Below, piece after piece: positions 24,401-31,767 of a DNA stretch of 39,488 nucleotides; the first letter of the stretch is position 1; every line of letters begins with the position of its first letter. The notes under the pieces were generated by a model. It ran no database searches. It saw only the letters and a program-made list of their open reading frames with translations, and had not been told where the DNA came from. This DNA is from a virus: IMG/VR virus record IMGVR_UViG_3300048592_000495, positions 1 through 39,488 of that record. The stretch is one strand, 5' to 3'. Both the position numbers and the translations under genes were made by a program.

Positions 24401-27400
24401 CAAGGACGGCTCACCGGTAGCGTTTCCAACTCGTAACGGCTCAATGGTAACAAAGCCGGAAGGTATCTTGGTATTTACTCTATCCGGAGAAACAGACAAG
24501 CAGCTTGAGTCGCTACAATTTAAGACAGTACGACCAAAGGGCTACCAAACCGAGAAGGCAGAGGAAATGCTTAAAGCAATGATTGAAATGACGACCGACG
24601 AAGGGGACGTTGTTTTTGACCCGTTTGCCGGTTCCGGAGTGACTGGTGCTGCAGCAGTTAAGGCAGGACGTCGCACTGTAGTAATCGAAAAAAATGCAGA
24701 GGTAGCGGAAACAGTTACAAAGCCACGAATACAAAAGGCAGTAAACGAAAGAATAAAAGCCACTAATGTCACAGCGGAAGATACTGCCGAAATGGTAATG
24801 GCTAACGGAGCTCCAGAAAAAGCAGAGCGAATTGTTGCCAATGCCAATACACTCACGATCGTACCGGACAATCTCGACGTAGAAGTTGAGCTATTTAATG
24901 GAAAGGCGACTAGACCCGAGCAACTTGTCAGCAAGACTAAATTAAACGGTATCTTTGGAAAGGAAGACCGTATTGTATTCACTGTTCTTATTGAAGAAGC
25001 GCGGATTTATGACCAGAAGAAAAAGACAGTAGAAAACCGAGAAGTAGTTTATTTGTATAACAAAACTGCAACCGGAGAGACTAAACTTCGTGCGTCAGCT
25101 CTTGGACTTGTAGAGCAAAACCTTACCGTTGGACAAGAAGTCGTCCTTGATAAAAGCGAGCTCAAAGCAAACGGTAGAAACTTTAAAGCAGTAGACCGTG
25201 AAGGCAACGTCTTTGCAGAACCTAAAGCAGTAAACTATCAAAATAACGTGCTTCGCAAGCAGGATATTTTGGATACGTTCGACCCAGCGAAGACAGCCGG
25301 ATACTACGACGCTGCTACCAGACAGCGACTATTTGAGCGCTTCATACTGCCAAAACTAAAAAAGATTGGAACCGTAGAAGACGGAGAAACAGTCGTTTAC
25401 TATCAACCAGCCGACGGAGAGAGCGGGCAATACGTGAACCGAGATCTAGCTCGAGTATGGTGGATAGCAGATATTAACGCAGACTTTGTTGTTAAAAAGG
25501 TAAAGGAAAATGAGCTTATTTCTACCGGCTTTGCTCAAAAGGACGAAGTAGGAGAAGCAATCTATTTCCCAGCCAAAAAAGACAGGATAGGCGTTACAGA
25601 CGGAAGACTTCGCAACTTAAATAATGGTCGCTTTGTTAGCCGAAGCCAAGCTAAAAAACTAGCAAGTAGCGAGTTTGCTGCCGTTTCAGAGCGTGTAAAA
25701 AGAGCAGAACCAGCCGGAAAGCGTCCGAGCTCATTTGCTAGTCGTGAACCAGCGAAGGACTCAAAAATGGGAGACGTGGCAATGAACCGCGAGGAGCTCT
25801 CAAAGGGCAGCCAAGTAGAATACGACAAGCTTGTTAAGCGTTCAGAAATTGCCAGAGTTCTTACAACCAAACTCAATGCCGTTGTACGTACCGGAAAGTT
25901 CCGCCAAGCTGCGCTTGGTATCTACAAACAAGATACGGACACTATCCGTATGAGTAATAAAAACTTCTCTACTCGAGAAGGCGGACAGCTTACTACACTC
26001 GTACACGAGTTAGGGCACTATATCGACTACTCAATCCAGAAATACCGCAATGTTATTCCAAAGGCAGAGCTTAAGCCACTCCTAGAAAATTATGGTGCAG
26101 GGTTTGACTCCGTAGCTAAAAACAAGGTTCGCTCCGAAGCGTTTGCAGAGTTTCTCCGGTACTACATTACTATTCCAGCCGAAGCCAAGAGCCGAGCTCC
26201 AGAGTTCTATAAGTACTTTGTTGACTCACTCGAGAGCTTGCCAGAGATTAAGGAAGCACTTAATACAGCACAGGTAGAGTTCCGACGTTGGGCAGAACAG
26301 CCAGCAACCGCAAAGGTCGCGGCACAGATTAGCTTTGAGCAGGAGGACAAAGAAGGTTTCAAGACCAAGCTAAATACTACAGTCAACTCAATTTACCGTG
26401 ACGCTGTCAACGACCTACACGCTATTTCTCAATTCTCGGAAATCGCCAAGAAGTCAAAGAAAGACTTGGAAGCGGATAAAGACCCGTACATTCTTGCCCG
26501 CAATATGCGTGGTTGGATTGGGCGTGCTCAATATTTCCTAGAGTCCGGTACCACTGGACGCGACTTTTGGAAGAAGGGAGATAACGGACGCTTCTATGTA
26601 GACAAGAAGGGTAAGTCACTAAAAGAGATTTTGCAGCCAGTCGAAGATAAGAACGCACTTAACGACCTTTCTGTATACCTTGTATCACGTCGAGCACTTG
26701 AGCTTTCAGAGCGCAATATTACTTCCGGTGTGACGCCAGAAGACGCGGAAATCGCTTTGCGTGAGATTGAAGCCAAGCACCCAGAGTTTGCACAAGTCGC
26801 TCGAGATCTTGATACCTACCAGAACCACCTACTCGACTACCTCGAGGAGAGCGGCGTACTCAATCCAGACGACCGAAAGAAAATGCAGGAAGCTAACAAA
26901 ATGTACGTACCGTTCTTCCGTGTCCACGAGGAGCTTACAAATAAAGGATATATGGGAGGTAAGAAAATACCGACCAAGTCTCCTATTAAGCGTATAAAGG
27001 GCAGTGAAAAGGACATTATCGACCCGCTGGAGTCTATCGTAAAGAACACGTATGTACTTTTAAACGCTGCAGAACGAAACAATGTAATGCGGGCAATGGC
27101 TAACTTGGCAGAAAACGACAAGAACCTTGGACGTCTCTTTGAGCGTGTACCAGTAGACCAAACAAAGGTAGCGTCAGTTAATCCAAAAGAAATAGTCTAT
27201 CAAGCGCTTGGTGCAGATACCGTTCTTGGTAAGGCAATGCTACCAGCCGAGGTTCAAGCTGCTATTGATATAGTCGTACCGGAAACTATGGTTAATATTT
27301 TCCGTCCGGCAATGTTCCAGAAGGGCAATGTTGTTGCGGTAATGGATAATGGAAAGCCAAAATACTACGAGTTAGACAAGGACTTATACGAAGCAATCAA

Positions 27401-28916
27401 CGCAACCGAAGTTGAAGAAGTTATTGCAGCAGTAAAAATACTCTCATACCCAGCGCAATTCCTACGCGCCGGTGCGACACTTGCTCCGGAGTTTATGGTA
27501 CGTAACCCGCTTCGTGACTCTATTGGTGCTGCCGTAATGAGTAAGAACGGCTTTGTACCGTTCTACGATACGATACGCGGCTTCGCTTCGCTTGTGAAAA
27601 AGGACGAGTATTACGACGCTTTCGTTATCGCAGGAGGTTTGCAGTCTACTATTGTGGCTCAAGACCGAAACAACTTAAAGCAGAGTAAGGACGAGCTTTT
27701 GAAAAGGTCGGCTCGTATTAAGAAGCTAATTAAAAACCCGCTTGAGGTGCTACAGATTATTAGCTCATACACTGAACAGGCAACTCGTATTGGTGAAGCT
27801 CGATTGGCATTGAACGCCGGAAAATCAGCAACGCAAGCAGCGTTTGACGCTCGAGAAGTAACACTAGACTTCCAGCGAGCCGGTGCCAAGGCACGTTCAT
27901 TAAACAAGCTATCAGCGTTCTTTAACGCCAAGATACAGGGTAACGACAAGCTTATCCGTACGTTTATTGAGACTCCAGCAAAAGCTACTTTGAAGGCAAC
28001 TCTCTACATTACTTTACCGTCAGTTATTCTTTGGCTCCTCAATCAAGACGAAGAAGGTTGGGACGAAATACCACAGTGGCAAAAAGACATATTCTGGCTC
28101 GTAAAGGTAGACGATACTTGGTACCGTATTCCAAAGCCATTTGAGCTCGGTGTCCTCTTTGGTTCTATTCCGGAGCGTTTCTTGGAGTATCTAAAGGACA
28201 ACGACCCAGCAGGGCTACAGGAGGTAACACGTTCATTTATCACCGGACTTGTACCAAATCCAATTCCAACCGGAGTCGTGCCTATTCTTGAAAACACGAC
28301 CAACTACAGCTTCTTCCTTGACCGTCCAATTGTGTCTCCGTCGCTTGAGAACCTACCTAACCAAGACCAATACACGAATACCACTAGCGAGACGGCTAAA
28401 CTTATTGGTGCTGCAATAAACTACAGTCCGGCAAAGGTAGATAACCTTTTGTATGGCTACTTTGCAGGGCTAGGACGTCACACCGTAAACACTGCGGACG
28501 CTATCTTAAAGGGAACCGGTATCGTAAACAGCGTTCCGGAGCCGGAGAAAACTAAGGCAGATATTCCAGTCTTGAAAGCATTTGTCGTACGCGACCCAGC
28601 GGGAAGCTCAAGCAATAGTGTTAATGACTTCTACGAAAACCGCACCGAAGCGACGAAGTACTACAACAAGTACAAAGACCTTCTCGAAGCTGGAGATCGT
28701 GACGGAGCGCGGGAGTATCTAGCAGAGCACCCAGAAATTAAGCTCTATAAACCATACAACCAAATTGCTTCGCAAATATCAGACCTTCGTAAGCTATCGA
28801 ACCAAGTTTACGACTCCGAAACAATGAGTCCGGAGGAGAAGCGAAAGAAGATTGACGAGCTTAACCAACTCATTACAGATACAGCGTATCGAGCAAATAA
28901 CATTGAATTGCAATAA
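21486..28916 (+). CDS. Giant polyvalent virion protein: winged helix, DNA N-methyltransferase, HExxH peptidase, LPD38
   Basis: 2476 residues. Order: a mainly helical N-terminus with hydrophobic glycine-rich stretches (about 230-380); a small beta domain near 675-740; a winged helix (about 807-862, SIKDIADITGILEPNIRRIL); a beta-class N4/N6 methyltransferase with catalytic FLDIPY at 889-894 (IPY in place of PPY) and SAM motif DPFAGSG at 1045-1051; a zinc peptidase motif VHELGHYID with His1507, Glu1508 and His1511; and a C-terminal LPD38-like region (about 1990-2230) with a hydrophobic segment near 2172. Such polyvalent proteins travel in the virion and act on entry, like P1 DarB protecting DNA from restriction. 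The peptidase might process virion or host proteins. Confidence 0.85.
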   Translation: MADYTSTQRLRSLFEDDEEKKKKEGVTVSTPQSDSVDFSRADNAASNLEKAFADFDKVAPSRQQKPQEQAPIVEAEKPRQKGEYRGNFFQKLGQSYVDVIKSVPSQTLKGVGMVFGAPENAANFATDQLMKIDSYNQFMQDAARGIDLGKGRAAVAILNTGALGIGDLKPVLNTKVGQEIATNISDKTSNLPLKTVAAFRAIGEGTYKEYRDAMLADRYDPENGNVEKFLYELQDSGVQSLVGILLTTGTVLATRNPKAGYAIGGAYYGALSAGEQIQSEGKVTSSGNIYIDVIGDSLINNALLGVFKMPAAAVNRVLATGALEGSTEVVQSLLKFANSYSQADTEQERQEILEDAAYYVKSGAILMEFGVGAVVGSVAQGGVEVLNTAATSKTRTDVKNSLAFDIEAAIEAGDVDPATIYQNGKDGVLTPQFAEGRVNDVAQKLGKLDPSLEAQYRSEVDINNETMESVIAKGEALIDSFTAPTAQGTEEVLNTAGSTKAPEEQKLGDVFKDIEQVADLIARSQRGEELSVAEQSALIQAQQSFADYASAFEATTVSLPNEVAPSEPPIAEIQVVDVGDKVAVKYSADAGETALQIDYDLNALYNSPEDATEAAINSIAAFIESQRSNPNISPVAQRRLEDIMQKLRPAKQTIKPPKKEKDTAAPVETAPTAGAIAIGTEVYFAGRPRKVTAIIPFGGETKYQLTDDKGRDIYTNEAGVKTAIEAKELGITEEEVLKRRNEANGTPKKKKETERFTIKPDKELGFVVLEKKGEKNVVAGTFSTEEKAKEFIAGQQKTEKKTQKEKVKEVIDQKGEASIKDIADITGILEPNIRRILGVGAKQGEFERVDTGVYRIKVGDKEIAFVMAADAVETLPKLAAQGFKADMIFLDIPYETKAVKGGNRGVNYDFLSVENFRKVVFSIKEIVRDENTPVIHMYSQAESGMAEMTRYNEVFTELDFKPVAKGEWQKTYKDGSPVAFPTRNGSMVTKPEGILVFTLSGETDKQLESLQFKTVRPKGYQTEKAEEMLKAMIEMTTDEGDVVFDPFAGSGVTGAAAVKAGRRTVVIEKNAEVAETVTKPRIQKAVNERIKATNVTAEDTAEMVMANGAPEKAERIVANANTLTIVPDNLDVEVELFNGKATRPEQLVSKTKLNGIFGKEDRIVFTVLIEEARIYDQKKKTVENREVVYLYNKTATGETKLRASALGLVEQNLTVGQEVVLDKSELKANGRNFKAVDREGNVFAEPKAVNYQNNVLRKQDILDTFDPAKTAGYYDAATRQRLFERFILPKLKKIGTVEDGETVVYYQPADGESGQYVNRDLARVWWIADINADFVVKKVKENELISTGFAQKDEVGEAIYFPAKKDRIGVTDGRLRNLNNGRFVSRSQAKKLASSEFAAVSERVKRAEPAGKRPSSFASREPAKDSKMGDVAMNREELSKGSQVEYDKLVKRSEIARVLTTKLNAVVRTGKFRQAALGIYKQDTDTIRMSNKNFSTREGGQLTTLVHELGHYIDYSIQKYRNVIPKAELKPLLENYGAGFDSVAKNKVRSEAFAEFLRYYITIPAEAKSRAPEFYKYFVDSLESLPEIKEALNTAQVEFRRWAEQPATAKVAAQISFEQEDKEGFKTKLNTTVNSIYRDAVNDLHAISQFSEIAKKSKKDLEADKDPYILARNMRGWIGRAQYFLESGTTGRDFWKKGDNGRFYVDKKGKSLKEILQPVEDKNALNDLSVYLVSRRALELSERNITSGVTPEDAEIALREIEAKHPEFAQVARDLDTYQNHLLDYLEESGVLNPDDRKKMQEANKMYVPFFRVHEELTNKGYMGGKKIPTKSPIKRIKGSEKDIIDPLESIVKNTYVLLNAAERNNVMRAMANLAENDKNLGRLFERVPVDQTKVASVNPKEIVYQALGADTVLGKAMLPAEVQAAIDIVVPETMVNIFRPAMFQKGNVVAVMDNGKPKYYELDKDLYEAINATEVEEVIAAVKILSYPAQFLRAGATLAPEFMVRNPLRDSIGAAVMSKNGFVPFYDTIRGFASLVKKDEYYDAFVIAGGLQSTIVAQDRNNLKQSKDELLKRSARIKKLIKNPLEVLQIISSYTEQATRIGEARLALNAGKSATQAAFDAREVTLDFQRAGAKARSLNKLSAFFNAKIQGNDKLIRTFIETPAKATLKATLYITLPSVILWLLNQDEEGWDEIPQWQKDIFWLVKVDDTWYRIPKPFELGVLFGSIPERFLEYLKDNDPAGLQEVTRSFITGLVPNPIPTGVVPILENTTNYSFFLDRPIVSPSLENLPNQDQYTNTTSETAKLIGAAINYSPAKVDNLLYGYFAGLGRHTVNTADAILKGTGIVNSVPEPEKTKADIPVLKAFVVRDPAGSSSNSVNDFYENRTEATKYYNKYKDLLEAGDRDGAREYLAEHPEIKLYKPYNQIASQISDLRKLSNQVYDSETMSPEEKRKKIDELNQLITDTAYRANNIELQ

Positions 28917-29083
28917 TGTCAAAAGCAGACCAAGTTTGTAAGTACCTATTCTTCACCTACCTAGCGGCAGTGTTGATTTATGGCTTATATTCTTGGTTTT
29001 TGGCATTTATGGGCGACGATATGAGTATTCTTGACCCGTACGAAGGACGAGCAGAAATGTACCTAGACGGTATGCACGAGTAG
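28916..29083 (+). CDS. Small single-span membrane protein, 55 aa
   Basis: ATG 28916 overlaps the last base of the preceding TAA (TAATG). The product has a hydrophobic segment at about 11-32 (LFFTYLAAVLIYGLYSWFLA) and an acidic C-terminal tail. At the entrance to the lysis region, so it may be a holin, antiholin or spanin-like factor. No homologue recognised. Confidence 0.65.
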   Translation: MSKADQVCKYLFFTYLAAVLIYGLYSWFLAFMGDDMSILDPYEGRAEMYLDGMHE

Positions 29084-29086
29084 AAG

Positions 29087-29127
29087 TGTGGATAAACTAG
29101 GCAAGCGGGCAAGCGTAGTGATATACT
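29087..29127 (+). promoter_or_regulatory. Lysis-region promoter with shared operator and DnaA-box
   Basis: Extended -10 TGATATACT at 29119-29127 (TATACT 29122-29127). Upstream is the 15-base element GCAAGCGGGCAAGCG at 29101-29115, identical to copies at 31781 and 37282. A reverse TTATCCACA (TGTGGATAA) at 29087-29095 overlaps where a -35 would be. Drives the SAR-like/lysozyme genes. Confidence 0.6.
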
Positions 29128-29171
29128 GATAAGGTGACAGATTATTAGTAGTGTCAACAAACAAAAACAAA

Positions 29172-29489
29172 ATGAAGAAACTTATTATTGCCGTCGCCGT
29201 AGTCGCAATTTTAGGTGGGATTGGACTTTATGGAGGTAAAGTTACAGGACTCTTAAAAAACGAAGTAATCGTATACCGTCAAGCAGAACCGGTAGTAAAG
29301 ACGGAGCGAGTAGATAACTTGGATATTCTGATAAAGGAAGCGCAAGAGGAAGCCAAGGTACGTATCGAAACAGAAGCTCAAAAGCTTTATGACGACTACG
29401 TTCGTGAAGAAATGGTGAAAGTATCGGACAAAGTAAAGGAGGATTATATTGCCGAAATTGAAGCCACAATCAGTTCAACCGAATATTGA
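29172..29489 (+). CDS. Signal-anchor coiled-coil protein, possibly N-terminal part of a SAR lysozyme
   Basis: 105 residues from ATG 29172; GTG 29151 in the same frame is possible and would add seven polar residues. The N-terminus MKKLIIAVAVVAILGGIGLY is a weakly hydrophobic, Gly/Ala-rich span like signal-arrest-release anchors. After it come charged helices (LIKEAQEEAKVRIETEAQKL). Translation ends at TGA 29487-29489, but the same frame continues without another stop into a lysozyme-like domain up to 29828. It may act alone as a spanin-like anchor, or the pair may form one protein by readthrough. Confidence 0.65.
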   Translation: MKKLIIAVAVVAILGGIGLYGGKVTGLLKNEVIVYRQAEPVVKTERVDNLDILIKEAQEEAKVRIETEAQKLYDDYVREEMVKVSDKVKEDYIAEIEATISSTEY

Positions 29490-29555
29490 AGGGAGGATAG
29501 GGTAAAACGTCTCCTACGAAGGAAAGCGGAAGAATACGGAGTAAGCTACTACGCA

Positions 29556-29828
29556 ATGGATACAATTGTCCGCTGCGAGACAGCCGGAACGTATGACCCC
29601 AATATTGCTTCCGAGCACGTTTATACCCCAACTAACGTACCGAAGGGCTATCGAGTTGGAGATAAAGAGCAGTCGTACGGACTCTCTCAAATCCACTTAC
29701 CGGCTCACCCGCACGTTACGAAGGAGCAAGCAACAAACGCAATCTACGCAGCAGACTTTCTCGCACGAAACCTTGCTGTCGGAAGATCTAGTATGTGGAC
29801 GTGTAGTAAACATCTAGCCATAAATTAG
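29556..29828 (+). CDS. Lysozyme/transglycosylase-like domain, in frame behind a TGA
   Basis: First ATG of the frame is 29556, but the open frame begins at 29490, right after the TGA of the upstream gene, in the same phase. Upstream codons (29508-29555) encode KAEEYGVSYYA, the start of the helix that carries the putative catalytic Glu in IVRCETAGTYDP, so starting at 29556 would clip the fold. SYGLSQIHLP matches the GLxQ motif of the SLT/lysozyme superfamily. No ATG, GTG or TTG exists between 29490 and 29556. Either the domain is made by readthrough of TGA, by non-canonical initiation after the purine-rich GGGAGG at 29491, or the gene is broken or mis-sequenced. Confidence 0.6.
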   Translation: MDTIVRCETAGTYDPNIASEHVYTPTNVPKGYRVGDKEQSYGLSQIHLPAHPHVTKEQATNAIYAADFLARNLAVGRSSMWTCSKHLAIN

Positions 29829-29838
29829 AAGTTTGGAG

Positions 29839-29847
29839 TGCTACAAT
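29839..29847 (+). promoter_or_regulatory. Extended -10 promoter before holin
   Basis: TGCTACAAT, TGn plus TACAAT, 28 bases before the holin ATG at 29876. An A-rich ACCAACCAAAAAAAGC leader without SD follows. No clear -35. Confidence 0.5.
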
Positions 29848-29875
29848 TAGTATTATTAACCAACCAAAAAAAGCT

Positions 29876-30130
29876 ATGGAAAATATCAACGAGCTACTTA
29901 GTATCGCAATTATAGGTTCCGCTCTTTCATTATTTGTGGAGTGGTACAGCAATAAGTACTACACCGGCTCAAAAACAACTCGAGCCATTACTATTGTTCT
30001 TTCAGTAGTACTTGGCTTGTTCGTATGGGTACTACAATGGTTTCCAGTACTTTGGGGAGCAATTCTCGGAGTTCTTGCAGCCGCTTCTACATTTTACGCA
30101 GTTATTCTTAAGCAATTGCAAGGTAAATAA
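29876..30130 (+). CDS. Holin
   Basis: 84 residues with two or three membrane segments (about 7-24, 35-52 and 56-75), a basic loop GSKTTR between the first two, and a Lys/Gln C-terminus. Size, topology and position directly ahead of an HExxH protein and an amidase fit a class I or II holin that forms membrane holes for endolysin escape. Sequence family not certain. Confidence 0.75.
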   Translation: MENINELLSIAIIGSALSLFVEWYSNKYYTGSKTTRAITIVLSVVLGLFVWVLQWFPVLWGAILGVLAAASTFYAVILKQLQGK

Positions 30131-30132
30131 GT

Positions 30133-30627
30133 ATGAGGTACTTGGTGCTACACAATACAACTCCGGTAATATCAGATTTTGCACGTTCATTGGCAGATTT
30201 TGACCTTATCAAGTGTGATTTTGATAAAGCACCAAGGTACAAGCGAGACGACGGAAACAAAGTAATAGACGTTCGCTGGCTTTTTCAGCAATTAGACACC
30301 GTCAAATATGACGGTGTTATTGCTGTCTTAAACGGTAACGCACTCTCTGGTATTTGGGGTTGTCACAACAAAGAAAAGATTGGCGACAAGAAAATATCAG
30401 TCTTACAAGTTGAGCACCATAAAAGACTCTACCGCGAGTACGTCGGTGCTATTGGCTTTGCAAAACTGGAACCTACCAGAAAGAAAACACCGTACTATCA
30501 GCCGGAGTATACTTTCGACCACGAGTTAATCCACTCTATTACCTACCTTACCGGACGACCAGACTTACTGCATATTTACGTAAAGTGTAGAGCGTACGAC
30601 CTTTATAAGAATAGTTTTATTAAATAA
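30133..30627 (+). CDS. Putative zinc metallopeptidase, 164 aa
   Basis: Contains FDHELIHSI with His130, Glu131 and His134, an HExxH zinc motif near the C-terminus, followed by a possible third ligand in PDLLHIY. The N-terminal 110 residues are an alpha/beta domain including GVIAVLNGNALSGIWGCH. Located between holin and amidase, it may cut peptidoglycan stems or virion proteins. The family is not one I can name, and an accidental HExxH cannot be excluded. Confidence 0.6.
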   Translation: MRYLVLHNTTPVISDFARSLADFDLIKCDFDKAPRYKRDDGNKVIDVRWLFQQLDTVKYDGVIAVLNGNALSGIWGCHNKEKIGDKKISVLQVEHHKRLYREYVGAIGFAKLEPTRKKTPYYQPEYTFDHELIHSITYLTGRPDLLHIYVKCRAYDLYKNSFIK

Positions 30628-30629
30628 AT

Positions 30630-31337
30630 ATGGCACTTCTACAAAACGTAAAGCGCACAATCATTCTCAACGCAGGGCATTGGGATATTGCCGGTACTCC
30701 TCATATTGAAGACTCCGGAGCACAACACAACGGAGTTATTGAAGCGGTCGAGTGTATCAAAATACGAGACGCGCTTGTACCGGTGCTCGAAGCCCGTGGC
30801 TATAAAGTCCTACAGGTTCCGGACGATCTAAACCTTCCCAAGTCTATTGAGTGGGCTAATAAGCAAGCTCCTAACCTTAACGACGCACTGGCAATAGATA
30901 TTCACCTCAACTATTTGTCAAACACAAGTGCCCGCGGCACTGAAACGTTCTACGGCACGTCTTCTACTTCAAAGAAGATAGCGGAAGTATTGTCGTTACG
31001 AATATCAAAAGCGCTCGGTATACCGAACCGTGGAGCTAAACCAGACACACAAACAGCCGTTGGGAGTCTCGGTTGGATACGAAAGACTACTATGTGGGCT
31101 TCTCTCGTAGAGATATGCTTTTTGACCAACGATAAGGATATACTCGCGCTTAGAGCAAACGGTGGGTACCATACCGCGGCAATGGGTATCGCTAACGGGG
31201 TAGACGAGCTCTTTGGCAATGCTCAAGTACCGGTAGAACCGCCAGAAGAAGCACCGGAGAGTGTCTTAAAAAACTTTACGACCGCACAACTCTTTGCGGA
31301 AATAAGCCGCCGCATACTAGGTATGGGTACTAAATAG
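30630..31337 (+). CDS. Endolysin, N-acetylmuramoyl-L-alanine amidase (Amidase_3)
   Basis: 235 residues. Zinc ligands and catalytic residues line up with Amidase_3: ILNAGHWD (His17), NGVIEAVE (Glu38), AIDIHLNY (His92) and SLVEICFLTN with the catalytic Glu161. The catalytic domain ends near 195; a Pro/Glu linker and a 30-residue helix follow, perhaps a short binding element. It removes stem peptides from glycan in the host wall at lysis. No signal peptide, so it depends on the holin. The end of the gene forms a GGGTACT/AGTACCC hairpin (31325-31342). Confidence 0.92.
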   Translation: MALLQNVKRTIILNAGHWDIAGTPHIEDSGAQHNGVIEAVECIKIRDALVPVLEARGYKVLQVPDDLNLPKSIEWANKQAPNLNDALAIDIHLNYLSNTSARGTETFYGTSSTSKKIAEVLSLRISKALGIPNRGAKPDTQTAVGSLGWIRKTTMWASLVEICFLTNDKDILALRANGGYHTAAMGIANGVDELFGNAQVPVEPPEEAPESVLKNFTTAQLFAEISRRILGMGTK

Positions 31338-31342
31338 TACCC

Positions 31343-31460
31343 CTTCCTACGGGGCACACGAGAGTTCTTTCTACAATAGAATACCTCCAAAAAAGCTAAT
31401 AAAAGAACGTTCATAACAAAACATTCCCACTAATTATTAACTCGTGTGCCGTGTAGGGAG
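31343..31460 (+). other. Long-range stem around a 78-base loop
   Basis: 31343-31350 pairs with 31453-31460 (8 bp, one G-T) and GGCACACGAG (31353-31362) with CTCGTGTGCC (31441-31450) perfectly. Inside, GTTCTTT (31364-31370) pairs with AAAGAAC (31402-31408). The loop contains ACCTCC at 31383-31388, identical to the 16S anti-SD core and able to pair with the SD-like sequences downstream. No T run. It occupies the gap after the endolysin and could be an RNA element or mRNA end. Confidence 0.5.
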
Positions 31461-31470
31461 CAAACCGAAG

Positions 31471-31479
31471 TGCTATCAT
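31471..31479 (+). promoter_or_regulatory. Extended -10 promoter of the 56-aa mini-gene
   Basis: TGCTATCAT, TGn plus TATCAT, with a predicted start near 31486 and a 27-base leader to the ATG at 31514. No -35. A terminator at 31726-31752 would make the transcript about 265 nt. Confidence 0.5.
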
Positions 31480-31500
31480 TAAAGTAAGTCGCCACTGTAC

Positions 31501-31508
31501 AAAGGAGG
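31501..31508 (+). promoter_or_regulatory. Perfect Shine-Dalgarno
   Basis: AAAGGAGG five bases before ATG 31514. Nearly all other genes here lack an SD, so this site both fixes the start and sets the gene apart. Confidence 0.85.
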
Positions 31509-31513
31509 AGCCA

Positions 31514-31684
31514 ATGGACGATGAGCAACCCGACCTTCCGCTCGACGAGCGCTTCCGCAAGGCAGAACAATACTCGTTCGACTTTCCGGAGACGCCACAA
31601 CCACAACCGCCAAAGACGTTCGCAGAAGAAAAGACGTGTGGAAACGTCGGATACTGCTACTGTCCTCGGTGCAACCCCAAGTAA
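31514..31684 (+). CDS. Small acidic Cys-cluster protein, 56 aa
   Basis: The start is set by a perfect SD. The product starts MDDEQPDLPLDERFRKAEQY, continues through a Pro/Gln-rich middle and ends TCGNVGYCYCPRCNPK, with Cys42, Cys48, Cys50 and Cys53 suited to one zinc site. Codons are richer in G and C (CGC, CTC, GAC) than those of its neighbours, a sign of separate origin. The stop TAA is embedded in the anti-SD-complementary sequence that follows. It has its own promoter and terminator. Function unknown; a host-takeover factor is a fair guess. Confidence 0.75.
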   Translation: MDDEQPDLPLDERFRKAEQYSFDFPETPQPQPPKTFAEEKTCGNVGYCYCPRCNPK

Positions 31685-31695
31685 AGGAGGTGATC
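31683..31695 (+). other. 13-base perfect complement of the 16S rRNA 3' end
   Basis: AAAGGAGGTGATC pairs without mismatch with the common bacterial 16S 3' terminus. It overlaps the stop codon of the 56-aa gene, and no ATG or GTG follows at usable spacing; the nearest candidate, TTG at 31703, opens a frame running through a terminator. A hairpin (TGGTAG/CTACCA, 31708-31726) and the terminator follow. It may bind 30S subunits rather than start a gene. Confidence 0.6.
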
Positions 31696-31725
31696 TAGTA
31701 TCTTGACTGGTAGGAACAGACTACC

Positions 31726-31752
31726 AAGGAGCTCTCCACAGGGCTCCTTTTT
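31726..31752 (+). terminator. Intrinsic terminator
   Basis: AAGGAGCTC (31726-31734) pairs with GGGCTCCTT (31741-31749) with one T-G pair and a six-base loop, followed by Ts to 31752. Ends the mini-gene transcript just before the next promoter. Confidence 0.85.
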
Positions 31753-31767
31753 CTACTGTCCACAGGT

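Noticed and set aside
29487-29489. Genetic-code change (TGA as Gly or Trp)
   Set aside because: Other genes use TGA as a stop in ATGA overlaps (524, 847, 4637), and continuing past 847 would run through a clear gene.
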